Source: Hamiltosporidium magnivora
Lineage: Eukaryota; Microsporidia; Dubosqiidae
DNA: 12,818 nt
Assembly: GCA_004325065.1 (NCBI GenBank)
Contig: PITI01000415.1
Coordinates: forward strand, 1 to 12,818
Direction: 5' to 3'
Numbering within the stretch: the stretch's first letter is position 1; each line of letters opens with the position of its first letter. The notes beneath the pieces are model-generated. The model was not told the DNA's origin. It made no database searches and saw only the letters and a list, made by a program, of their open reading frames with translations. Shown piece by piece: positions 1-9,540 of this stretch. A program made the position numbers and the translations under genes.

Positions 1-469
1 AATTTCTCATTATAGTACCCGTGAAGCTCTGTCCAGCCATTTTTTGGCATTCTTTCAAACCTTGTCTGTACTGCAAAAAAAACAATTTGAGGCCATTCCT
101 TCGAGTCGGCTGTTACGGAATCGAATATCGTCTGCAATGCCATTAGCCTGTTACCTTCCGGAATAGCTAGAGCACAGGGGTTTGTCATGTAGTACGATGG
201 CTCGCATGCAGAGACTTCAACCGAAGAGTGAAGGGGTGTATTAGGCGAAGGTAAGGAGGCAAGCCCACTATTTTGCATGTTACTGCATGTTTGGCTTGGT
301 GGTGAATGTGTTATTGTTGTTTAGGGGGAGAAGGTAGGGAAATCGCCAGTGGGTGTATCTCACATTTTTGTTTACCACTATCACTTTTCTTCGCCTCATC
401 AGCGTCGTTTACAGCCTTTATTTTGGTATTTTTTGATATTTCGCTGCCAACATTTTTCTTTCTACCCAT
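1..469 (-). pseudogene. 5' part of a frameshifted gene of unknown function, possibly mobile-element borne; runs off left edge
   Basis: Read on the minus strand, an ATG at 469-467 opens a 52-codon frame (starts MGRKKNVGSE) that ends at a TAA at 313-311. A second frame, offset by -1, is open from base 320 to the window edge without a stop (over 100 codons). Its first ATG is at 278-276 and it contains stretches such as CALAIPEGNRLMALQ and WPQIVFFAVQTRFERMPKNG. The frames overlap only at about 320-311, so one indel there would join them into a protein of at least 155 residues: a Lys-rich N-terminus, a Ser/Pro/Thr-rich linker, then an aromatic-rich domain cut by the edge. The ATG is followed by GGT and no C-tract precedes it. 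Base composition is far richer in G+C than the neighbours, suggesting a mobile or acquired origin. I do not recognise the family; a Gag-like retroelement protein is a guess from layout only. Confidence 0.55.
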
Positions 470-944
470 ATTATAATTCTCTCACTTTCTCACAATATTT
501 AATTACCAATAATATACAATTCGAAAAAACATATGAAAATAAGTTGTAAAACGTTATAACTTAATATTTAAGAAGTAAACCATAATATATTTTAGATTAA
601 ACTATTTTTTTAAATCAAATGCATACTATTCTACATTTAAATACATATCAATATTTTTCTTCTTTTTACGTTAGAATTATAAACTCTGAAGTAAAATTAA
701 AAATTAAAAAAATTTTAAATAAATTATATTTAGAAAAGCAGACAATTACAAAACCTATGCTTTGAGCAATAAAAATATATATTTATTGACTTTTCAGATT
801 TCTTTATGATAAATTATTTCTTTTATTATCTCAAAAACAACTATTCCTATTGAATATTCCTTATAAGTAATTTTACATTAATATTTCACAAAAAAGTATC
901 ATTTTTTTTAATCATAGACTGATATTTATACGTTATTATTAAAT
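470..944. other. AT-rich spacer without recognisable genes
   Basis: Both strands are crowded with stop codons and A/T runs. It separates the minus-strand gene at 1-469 from the plus-strand R-SNARE, so the two are divergently arranged and this stretch presumably holds both promoters. I see no RNA gene and no long repeat here. Confidence 0.5.
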
Positions 945-1148
945 CCCCCCCTTTCCTTATATTTTTTTTAAATATCAAACGATATTTCATAAAAAAATTT
1001 ATCAACCAATAAAAAAAAATTATCCCCTTTAAAATGCTTAACCATTTTTTTAATAAAATAAAACCCCCCAATAAAAAAAGAATCCCCTTTAAAGTTTGCT
1101 TATCGATTTTTTTGATATTTAAAATTTTATATTTTCTACCCCTTAAAA
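945..1148 (+). promoter_or_regulatory. C-tract upstream region of the R-SNARE gene
   Basis: In a background almost devoid of C or G runs, five C-tracts lie on the plus strand at 945-951 (7 C), 1024-1027, 1064-1069 (6 C), 1084-1087 and 1139-1142. The last ends six bases before the ATG (CCCCTTAAAAATG). Short C- or G-triplet motifs just upstream of start codons are a known microsporidian gene-start signal, and this supports ATG 1149 as the true start. Two of the tracts sit in an imperfect duplication of about 60 bp (1006-1065 and 1068-1126) sharing CCAATAAAAAAA and ATCCCCTTTAAA. That may mean a multiplied promoter element or simple repeat drift. Confidence 0.45.
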
Positions 1149-1475
1149 ATGAAACCAAAAGTATTTCTCACTGCAAAAGACGAAAAAGAAAACAAGGATA
1201 CCAAAATAGTGTCAAACAAGGCTTATGAAACAGCTAATCACATAGCAAAAACGTATAGAGATATATTGATGGATATGTCTGGAAGAAATGATGAGTTACA
1301 AGTACTTTTACGTAAATCTTCAGAATTAGATATAAAAACTTCTGCTCTTGCTAAAAGATCCGGAAAAAAGAGAAAAGAAATGGTTTACAAATACTATAAA
1401 TATGTTATATACCTTGTATTCATTATTCTTGTTATATTCGCATTTAGTGGTATCTATGCGTTAGGGAAAAGATAG
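1149..1475 (+). CDS. R-SNARE (synaptobrevin/VAMP-type), tail-anchored, no longin domain
   Basis: A 108-residue protein with R-SNARE architecture. Residues 1-20 are a short charged N-terminus, about 22-74 the SNARE helix, 75-84 a basic linker (KKRKEMVYKYYK region) and about 86-104 one hydrophobic membrane anchor (VIYLVFIILVIFAFSGIYAL) with a short KR tail. R46 in the GRNDEL context fits the ionic zero layer. Heptad layers fall in register with VAMP2: I32, Y36, I39 and M43 before it, and L50, L53, S57, L60, T64 and L67 after it. The stretch after R46 resembles the RGERLELL/DKTENL part of VAMP7-like proteins. It should sit on vesicles by its C-terminal anchor and pair with Q-SNAREs in membrane fusion. 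Plain synaptobrevins are of similar length; no longin domain is encoded upstream. The start is chosen because of the C-tract before it. Which trafficking step it serves cannot be told from the sequence. Confidence 0.85.
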   Translation: MKPKVFLTAKDEKENKDTKIVSNKAYETANHIAKTYRDILMDMSGRNDELQVLLRKSSELDIKTSALAKRSGKKRKEMVYKYYKYVIYLVFIILVIFAFSGIYALGKR

Positions 1476-1493
1476 AAGTGTTGTGTACAGCTT

Positions 1494-1499
1494 AATAAA
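1494..1499 (+). terminator. Polyadenylation signal AATAAA of the R-SNARE gene
   Basis: The canonical AATAAA lies 18 bases after the TAG stop (1473-1475). A short 3' untranslated region is normal for microsporidian mRNAs. In such AT-rich DNA the hexamer also occurs by chance, so position is the main support. Confidence 0.4.
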
Positions 1500-1690
1500 G
1501 TGATCATGTAATGCTGTTTCTATTAAATTTAAATTTTAACAAATTAATTTTTTACATTTTGTTTTGTAATATATTTGTTTTTGGAAAAAAAAAAATTAAA
1601 AAAATATTTTTATTATTTATTGGGAAGAAAAAAAATAGAAATTCGTAGGGTGTGAATTAATTATTACATTTTTTGGTAAAAAATAAATTT

Positions 1691-1969
1691 GAGAATAAAG
1701 TTTATTTTATAATGTGTACTGAGTAGCAAATAATTTTATTGAAAAAGAAATAATAATTTGAGAGTAAAGTTTATTTTATAATGAGTACTGAGTAGCAAAT
1801 AATTTTAATAAAAAAGAAATAATAATTTGAGAGTAAAGTTTATTTTATAATGACTTCTGAGTAGCAAATAATTTTAATAAAAAAGAAATAATAATTTGAG
1901 AGTAAAGTTTATTTTATAATGACTTCTGAGTAGCAAATAATTTTAATAAAAAAGAAAAAAATAAATTTG
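1691..1969. repeat. 69-bp minisatellite, four tandem copies
   Basis: Copies start at 1691, 1760, 1829 and 1898, each 69 bases apart, with the common start GAG(A/G)(A/G)TAAAGTTTATTTTAT and a shared GAGTAGCAAATAATTTT. Copies 1 and 2 carry GTACTGAG where copies 3 and 4 carry CTTCTGAG. Copies 3 and 4 are almost identical, pointing to stepwise and recent duplication at the right side. The last copy ends with a two-base expansion of its A-run. Although 69 is a multiple of three, no frame stays open across the array. It lies about 215 bases past the R-SNARE stop. Confidence 0.9.
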
Positions 1970-3391
1970 TACTAAATAATTTAATGTGATTATTAATATA
2001 CATTTATATAAATTAAATATTCAACTGAACAATAATAAGAAATAATGATTCGTTATTTGAAAAATATAAATTTAAAATTACTATTCTCAAAGATTATTAA
2101 TATTAAATATATTTTAAAATTGTAATTTATATAAATTTTTTATCTGTTATTTTTACATAAATTATAAAAGAAATAAAAGTTTAGAATGAAAGAAAAAATT
2201 TAACATTAATTTCATTTAAAACTTAATAAATTATTTTTCTACTTCTTGTTTGTTTTATATTACTTTCATGTTCTTTTTATTCAATTCCTTCAAAATTTTG
2301 AATAAATGAATAATTTTTGTTATCATTTTCTCATAGAATAGAGTTTAAATAAATTGGATGTTGTTTACTGTTTCTTTTTCATTTGTGCATGTGAGTAAGA
2401 ACATATAGATTATTTGATATCTTGCTACTTGTATAACATCTTTATTGTCTCTTATGCAGTTCTCAAATAAATTTGTCTTAATTTTAAGTTTTTGTCTAAA
2501 AAAATAACTAAATTTAACTGTTTTTTTTATAAAATATATGCGAATATTACTAATTTTTACTGGAGGTGAGACTTCTTAAAATAAATCATATATTATTGCG
2601 TTAAATTCTACTTTTGTGGTATAAAGAATCGAAAAACACTATATATAAGAACAAAATTCAGCTTATGAGCTAATAATTTGTAAATTCTTGGGTTATTTGC
2701 TTTAAGTATATTAGGGAGTCTTATGAACTTGAACAAATTCAAAGGTATTAACATTGGTTCTGTGAAAGTTTGATTGGATATATTATGTTATTATCTAGTA
2801 CTTTGGAATAAGTATTCTTCCAATGTTGACTCTCCTTAAGAAATACGAGATTTAATAGATTTTTTGAACCGGATGCTTTTTTTCGTATTTAGTCTTGGAT
2901 TTTTGACAGTAATGAGAAATAAATAGAAGCTACTAACTAATAGAATCACTCTTTATAGTCATTCTCAATAATTTTTCTAATTCTAATCAGATGATTTCAT
3001 ACGAACTTTAAAAATTTCTATAATATTAGCATTCTTTTTCTGCTTTTGGAAAATAATTTATAAATTCTTCACAAAAAGGCTTTTTTGAGTAATATTGTAC
3101 TTCTTTAGACTTTTTGATAGATATAGTCACCAAAGAGGTTAATATTTTTATATTTTAAGTCTTGAATAGAATTTTATGGTTTTGATGTGTTTATATTTGT
3201 TTTTAATATTGGGATCTCTATATTTTCTTTAAAAATTTCGTTTAACTCGTTTTTTTTAACTCGAAAGAAGTTTTTTTATCGTTTTAAAATATATTTAATA
3301 TTCATTTCTTGGATTATTCTATTTTTCTTGTATATCTTTCTCTATATTTTTATTGATAATATAAAGGTTGAAATCATATGTTTTCGAATAG
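1970..3391. other. AT-rich spacer, no gene recognised
   Basis: No frame on either strand looks like a gene. From about 2727 onward one plus-strand frame has stretches of 20-30 codons without stops (for example around 2837-2921), but the number of stops is close to what base composition alone predicts. This may be the far-decayed upstream end of the pseudogene that follows, or simply chance. Confidence 0.4.
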
Positions 3392-5242
3392 ACAAGTGTA
3401 TGTAGATATCTTCTAAATCATATTACTGGCATTATGGTGTTTTTATCTTTTCAGAGGCAGATTAAGCTGATTCATTATTAAAAATGTAGGTACATCACGA
3501 TAAACTGCTACAAAATTCGCATGTTAAACTATAACTATTTTCAGGAAGTAGGTAATAAGCGATATCGAATGCTTATGAAGTGAATTCCACAAATTCCATA
3601 TGTTTTTATAATTAAATAAAGTATTGGGGTATCAGTATAAACTTTTATTTTACCACCAAAGAACCAACATGCCATGCCGGTTTGGTATCTTTATCATTGA
3701 AATATTTACTTAAAATTAGATCGTTCAAATGTTAGTATAAAATTTGCAAATCGCATCATTATTGCTCACCTTTATCTATGATTCGCACACCTTTGGTTTT
3801 ATACACAATACACTATGTGTCATAGACACAATAATTTAATTATGTTTGCGAGGAATTTATGAAGATCAATGAAAGGATTGCTTTTGAAGACAAGAGAACC
3901 ATATTCGTGTATATTGTCATCTTTACAGATTTATTCCTACAGCTTTATCTCAATAAATTCATAAATTTATTAGATTTAGGATATAAAAATCATATAACCG
4001 AATTTTTTCTATTTCAATCTTTCATGTAACTGATTTTTCGGGCCAGTCTGTGCATATTTTTATTTTGATATTGTTGTCTTAAGATATTTTAAGATTAAGA
4101 AAAATTCAAGACTTTGCATTTTTTAATAGTAATATCATTTTCTAGTATATATTTATTTTGACACCAATACATGTGCACGATACTTGGTTTTATACTCATT
4201 ATTAACGCAGACTTTTCAAATGACTGTTTTTTTTGTTCCTTAACAAGTTCTAACGATCCTAATTGATTTCGCCAGGCACTCCACGTGTCTACGACAACAT
4301 GAACGATCATTGAATAAAATATGTCTATGTTGACAAATATGTATCATTGAATGCTTGGCATTTATCTCAATACTTTTTGTGAAGGCCTTTGGATCAGATA
4401 TGTGAGCCGCTATGGAGCCTTTCAGCTTAATAAGTTACTGTTAAATTTTATACTTGTCTGATATAAAAAAGAGCGCAAATTACTAGGGGGCAGGATAAAA
4501 GAATTTACTTCCAAAGACTGGGCTTAATACCTGGCTTGGGCACTCTTTACCTTTAATACAAGAATATTGCGTTTGAGTGATAACCTAACCAATCAAAAAA
4601 ATGTATTTGGAACGCTTATCTTAATCCAGAAAAGATTTGATTCACTTATGGATTGTATTCCATCGGTATAAAAAGAAACAAGCTATAAAAAAATTTTAAA
4701 AAGCAGTAATTAATAGTCATAAGTTTCTCGATGAAGAAATATTAAAGCGATTTATTTCCGATGCTTTGTTGTCAAAAAGCCTGATTAATGATATTTTTGA
4801 AGTCATAAAGTACAGAAAAGTAGTCCTGCCTTATCTATACAAATGACATTGATAATCCTTGTACTCGACCTTGTATTTTTTTCAAATTGTGAACTGATAT
4901 CTAACAAATTATTCAAAACTAAACATATCTTTAGTTCCAACTCATTTAGACAACCCAAATAATATCCACTTGTAAAAACTTTACATTTTGATTCTTTTTT
5001 CGGAATTGTTTCCTATTTTTTGAACTCAGCAAGTTTTTGTAGTAAAATACAGGGACTAATTTTATTCAACTAGACTTCCAGAATCATTTTGTATGTCTGA
5101 TTTGAGATTTTACCTACTGATATCTTTATTTTTCTTATTAGCTTTTTTTTTTAAAAAAGTATGTTTACATGCTGAATGTTTTTTTAAAATATATTTTAAA
5201 AACACAGACTTAAAAATCTATCAATTCATTTTTTCTTTCTAA
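3392..5242 (+). pseudogene. Heavily decayed protein-coding gene of unknown identity
   Basis: Plus-strand open stretches follow one another, overlapping and switching frame. The clearest are 3859-4029 (56 codons, starting MKINERIAFEDKRTIF), 4034-4330 (99 codons, one stop at 4241), 4321-4671 (stops at 4348, 4459 and 4525) and 4625-4846 (one stop at 4697, with HKFLDEEILKRFISDALLS). A weaker one lies at 3392-3962 and another at 4846-5073. For DNA this AT-rich about one codon in thirteen should be a stop, so 4034-4330 is notable. The implied residues are helix-like, alternating hydrophobic and charged, without repeats or catalytic motifs that I recognise. Local G+C is higher than in the flanking spacers, as expected for old coding DNA. 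Limits are approximate. A chance origin cannot be excluded without a translated homology search. Confidence 0.38.
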
Positions 5243-6117
5243 AGAACCCGAACTCATTTCATTTAGGTCTTTGCAATACTATAATTACAGTTTTTATAAT
5301 AAAAGCAACGCATATAATAAGAAATAATATATTTAATTCATGATATCAACGGCCTTTGCTCAGTAACATCTAGAACTCTTGTATATACCAATTTCAAAGT
5401 TCTCAACTCCGTACAATCCCTTTTAAATTTTTATATTTAAAATCGTTTTTTAATTGAAATATATCTTCAAGTTTAATATACTGAATAATTTCTAGAAAGA
5501 AAAATCACTTACCGAGAAAAGTGCAATTCTATGTTTTATGTTGTCTTTTTGTTTGTATTTGAGTTTATTACGTACTAAACGCTTTGCAAATCGAAATATA
5601 ATTTTGATATAAATTTTACATTGTAATTTATATGAAGTTTTCTTGACCTTTTAAGTATTTTTCTGCTTCGTTCTCTGAATTTAGAATAAAAGCCAGGAGG
5701 TGTTTTATTATTAGACTTTGTAGATTTTAGTTTATACGTAATACTATAGTTAAAGTTTCGTTTGTAATAATTTCATAACAGCAGCTGTCATGTCATTGAT
5801 TAACACGTAGCAGCCCTGGAAACGGATAATAAAAATCTAGTTAGGTATTTTAGGATATATACATTCGAATTGGCATAGTATTATATATTTAGACTTTCGT
5901 ATTACGGCTGTTATGATTTTGAGTGTTTAAATACGGAGGGCAAAATAAGATTTTCACATGCTATAACCTTTTTTTTATAAACTTTCGGTATTACTTTATA
6001 CTTTATATTTTTTTAGAGTTTTTTGCACAAAATATTTCTCAATACCTGATTTGTCTGAAAAATTAAAAATATCATTTTATTTTTTAAATTAAAAATTAGA
6101 AGACCAAAGATATCGTT
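5243..6117. other. AT-rich spacer between two pseudogenes
   Basis: I see no gene, RNA or tandem repeat. Short open stretches (for example 5495-5610 on the plus strand) may be the last traces of the upstream decayed gene but are not above chance. No C-tract like that before the R-SNARE precedes the LRR pseudogene. Confidence 0.4.
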
Positions 6118-8502
6118 ATGACATAGCATTACGGGTTAAATAAGATATTTAGTTCATATCAAATATACGTAGGGCTGAAAATATTTCTACTTCTTTTTTT
6201 ATCTAGATGTAGAAATATAGATGTCGTTTTTAGATTTAATAGATATGAGTCAAAAGTAAATGATGATATTATTGTTGGTCAAAATCGTTTTATCAAAGAA
6301 GAATCAAGCCAGTCTGGCACCAAAAACGCTCGAATGAGAAGAAAAAACGAGTTTTAATATATTAGAAGTTTAAAAAAGACAAGAGAAGTAAAAGAAATTG
6401 TTTTAAAAAATATAGAAAAAAATAAGTTACAATTTAATAAAATTTCAAAAATCAACTTATATACTGATAATACGAAAATATTAAATGTTTGGGAATATAG
6501 TTATAACGATTTTCTGATTTTTATAAATTTTATGGAATCCTTCTTTCTTCCGGTAGAAAAATTTTTTTTACGTGATTTTTTTCAAATAATAAGTATATTT
6601 GAATATTTGGAAATTGAACTTAATTGGCATTTAGAAAAAATTATTTTCATTTTAATTTATAAATTGTTTTCCGTTCTAGAATGTGATAGAAAAGAATTGA
6701 AAAAAGAAGCTTTTGAAATTAAAAAAGAATTTAATTTACCATTACAATTTTCAGAAATAATTTGTAAAAAAATTAAAAGAATAGTATTTTCTGAAAATTT
6801 CTATGATGAGGATTTTCTTAAATATAATCTGTTTCCTTTACTGACAAAAGAATATACAATTGAGTATTTAGATAAGAATTTGTTTTTTTACACACATCCT
6901 GATATAGAGACTTGTTTATCTGTAAAAAAATTATCGAAATTCAACCTTATTTTTTAATATTCTTTATTTTTTCTTTGAAATTTTTTGCCTTACCAAATAT
7001 GCTTAATTTTTCGCATAACACCGATTATTTCCTTATTAATGCATCTAAAAACTTATATATAGATAATATTTATGAGATAATAATTTCTAGCGTACACATT
7101 ACAGATAAAATTCATAATTTATTAGAAAATGTTGTTTTTAAGAATTAAAAATGTATTTAAATTTTAGATTCAATCATTGAAACAACGAATAAAACATTTT
7201 TAAAAAAATTTAATTATTTACAGAAAATAAAAGTTACTTATAATTATTTTGATGAAGAAAATGAGAAATCTTTTATAACCAATAGCGATCTTTGTGCTAC
7301 TGTGGTAGTAAAAAACTATATTTTTGTATCGGATTTTGATGAGAAAATTCTAAAATTAATTCATTTAGAAAATTCTGTTTCAAGCCAAAATGGCAAACGT
7401 TTTATTATAGAAACAAACACAATTTTAGAGGAAATAGAAGAATTTTCTTTTTTTAAAAAAATATAGTTGATCTTCATATTTCATTTCATAAGACAATATT
7501 TTTTTTAATTTTAGTTTTTTTGGAATCACTAGAGAATCTTAAAACACTAAAAGTAGATTTTTTTTCGATAGTGGCAAAGCAAAACTTATTTTCTGAAGTA
7601 TTGTCTTTAAATAAAATATACGAAATTGAGATAGAAGAATATAAAATCGATAAACAAAAAATATGTAAAATACTAAGTTTAGCAAATATTAAAAAATTAA
7701 TTTTAACTGTTCATGAAATAGAAATATTCAAGATGGATATTTTCTGCCAGATAATAATACAATTTTGGAGTTTTCCTTTTTAACCGAAGAAACATGTGAT
7801 AGTCTTTCACTGCCATTTTTGCATAAATCGTTGAAAAATCAGGAAAAGGTGTATATAAATGGAGATCATATCTATAAAATTCTTTTTTTAAAAAATTTTA
7901 TTCAATTCATAGCAACAAAAATTTTTAAAGTTGTGTCAATTATTTCTAAATATTCTATGAAATCCTGTCAAAATTTTGATTTTGATACAGATATTACGGA
8001 AAATTTATGTTTAGGTAATAATTTTCCAGATGGAACTATTAGAAATATATTTTTTAAAAAGAGAATGATCAGATTAAAGACTCTGAGTCTCTATGGTTTT
8101 CATATTGGAAAAAATGATAAGAAAATGTTAGGAAATTTAGAAAATTTAATATCTTTTGATATAATCAATTGTTTTTTATTGGAAAATTCATTTTCGGAAT
8201 TATTTGATGAGGAAAAAAAGTATATTATAGAAGATCTGGTTTTAAATTTGGTTGATATAACCACAAATGATGTTTTTTTTATTTCTAAATTAAAAAGTTT
8301 AAAAAATTTAACACTTCTATATTGTGAATTTATAAATAAGAGCTTTGAGAGTCTGAGGGGAATATACTTCGAAAGATTGGAGTATTATAGATTTGCTGCT
8401 ATAGATTCATGCCATGATGATGCTCAAATTGGTCATTTTACTGAAGAATTTGTGCCAAATATTTTTTCACAACAAACAGAAGAGTTATCTGTTGAAGCAT
8501 AA
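6118..8502 (+). pseudogene. Secreted leucine-rich-repeat (LRR) protein, pseudogene
   Basis: A string of plus-strand frames encodes one LRR protein of about 790 residues. An ATG at 6118 is followed two codons later by TAG (6124). That frame then runs, with TAA at 6355, to 6957. It includes a signal-peptide-like core (LKIFLLLFLS, from about 6175). Frame 3 takes over within 6903-6957 and has TAA at 7146 and 7158 and TAG at 7464. Frame 2 runs from 7457 to 7783. Frame 1 is open from 7717 to the TAA at 8500. Leucine-repeat cores of the LxxLxL type occur throughout (for example SLENLKTLKVDFF near 7523), and the 3' part has about five, beginning RLKTLSLYGF, NLENLISFDI, IEDLVLNLVDI, LKNLTLLYC and FERLEYYRF, 21-30 residues apart. 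Several shifts lie at 7-base A or T runs (6924-6930; T7A7 at 7448-7461). LRR families are expanded in some microsporidia and may act at the host interface. The open 3' segment could be mistaken for a short gene; its first ATG is at 7957. Confidence 0.75.
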
Positions 8503-8506
8503 TAAA
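8501..8506 (+). terminator. AATAAA overlapping the stop codon of the LRR pseudogene
   Basis: The TAA stop at 8500-8502 is part of TAATAAA, so the polyadenylation signal begins inside the stop codon. Such overlap of stop and poly(A) signal is a compact-gene feature reported in microsporidia. It supports 8502 as the original 3' end. Confidence 0.4.
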
Positions 8507-8631
8507 TGTGACTTTTTTTCGTACTATATTATATTTTTTAATATAAAACTTTAGTATATGACATATTTTATCTATTTTACTTCGAGTTCTACTAAGCCCT
8601 AACTTTCATTTAAACATATCAGGAGTTTTTC

Positions 8632-9275
8632 ATGATAATTTACTTTAAAAGAATATTTTTACTTACTAATTTATTTTATTCCTCTTTTACCTTTAGTGTC
8701 GAGGATGACCAAAAGATTTTTTTCCATTTATTTCTTCTAATCATTTGGAACTCGGAATTATAAGGAATCGGCCTATAGACCTAATTGGTTTATATTCTAC
8801 CCTGATATCAACAATGAAATCACATCAATTCTACACACTCATTGCCAAACAATAGTTTTTAATGTGATTATTCTCCCTTCATCTTAGAAGAAATATTTTA
8901 AAGCTAAAAATATTATCTAATAATGCTAGGGAATAGTAGTTCCTTTATAGAACGTTTTTATTTATAATTTATAACACTATTGAGAATAAATGAGATGCTA
9001 TCGTAGCATTGCGCCTAGACATATAATATTTAGATTATAGTTGAGATAAATTTACTTTCCTCAAAATATACTTAATTATACAAATAGATATTTACTATAT
9101 ATACATAATTAATCAGAAATTTTTTTACCAAAAACATCATAAGATCGGAAATAATTTTATGAAGGATATCGCATCTCTTTATACAAATGCCATGGATTAC
9201 ATTCTTTATATACAGGTAACGCAGTTCTAGGTTCTGCATATAACTACTTCGCGAACACTATCGATATTCTTTTGA
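8632..9275 (+). pseudogene. Second decayed gene with an N-terminal signal peptide
   Basis: The ATG at 8632 starts MIIYFKRIFLLTNLFYSSF, a good secretory signal (Lys/Arg then hydrophobic), followed by an acidic stretch. This frame stops at 8761. Just before, at a T7 run (8717-8723), the neighbouring frame continues with plausible protein sequence (PFISSNHLELGIIRNRPIDL and onward). It runs to 9275 in one frame with only a handful of in-frame stops, fewer than base composition predicts; its longest open part, about 60 codons, ends at the TAG at 9231-9233 (contains KIGNNFMKDIASLYTNAMDY). No domain is recognised. The secreted N-terminus, same strand and position just after the LRR pseudogene suggest a related tandem family member, but no clear LRR motif remains. 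The start and the frameshift are visible; the unity of the whole stretch is inferred. Confidence 0.45.
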
Positions 9276-9324
9276 TCAGAGGCCTCTAAAATACGGCCCT
9301 CGGTAGCAGTTTAGACATTGCCTC

Positions 9325-9358
9325 CACCCACTTTCAAAATTTTTTTGCTGAGTGGGTG
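9325..9358. repeat. Perfect 8-bp inverted repeat (hairpin)
   Basis: CACCCACT at 9325-9332 is matched by AGTGGGTG at 9351-9358 around an 18-base T-rich loop. The stem is G+C-rich in AT-rich surroundings. It could be a miniature element end, a cruciform or a transcript hairpin; no gene ends directly before it except the decayed one at 9275. Confidence 0.5.
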
Positions 9359-9540
9359 TTTGAAAAGCTAAAAATGATAAATTTCCTGTATATTATACAA
9401 AAAAAATACAGTTACTTTATTTAAAACTATCACATTTTTTTTAAAACATTGTGGCAACTGTTATATTTTTTTCATGGTATACGCGAAGTTTCGGGTTTAA
9501 CTAATAACTGCTACCCCAACACTACATTAGTACCCTCTGC

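Noticed and set aside
349..549. Plus-strand 66-codon frame starting with GTG
   Set aside because: It is antisense to the minus-strand gene at 1-469, uses a non-ATG start and then runs into AT-rich spacer.
945..1142. Possible G-quadruplex on the minus strand from the five G-runs
   Set aside because: The runs are tens of bases apart (mostly 14-72), too far for a standard quadruplex.
886..1158. Minus-strand 90-codon hydrophobic reading frame
   Set aside because: It starts inside the R-SNARE gene, crosses its C-tract promoter and consists of low-complexity K/I/L/F codons from A/T runs. It is a shadow frame.
3187..3405. Plus-strand 72-codon frame, strongly hydrophobic
   Set aside because: It has a GTG start and F/I/L-rich content that T-rich DNA gives by chance, with no flanking gene signals. 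It may be a trace of decayed coding but is not a gene.
4095..4310. Minus-strand 71-codon ATG frame (contains VVVDTWSAWRNQ), checked as a transposase fragment
   Set aside because: No transposase catalytic pattern is visible, the frame does not extend coherently on either side, and the plus strand carries a longer coherent set of frames over the same bases.
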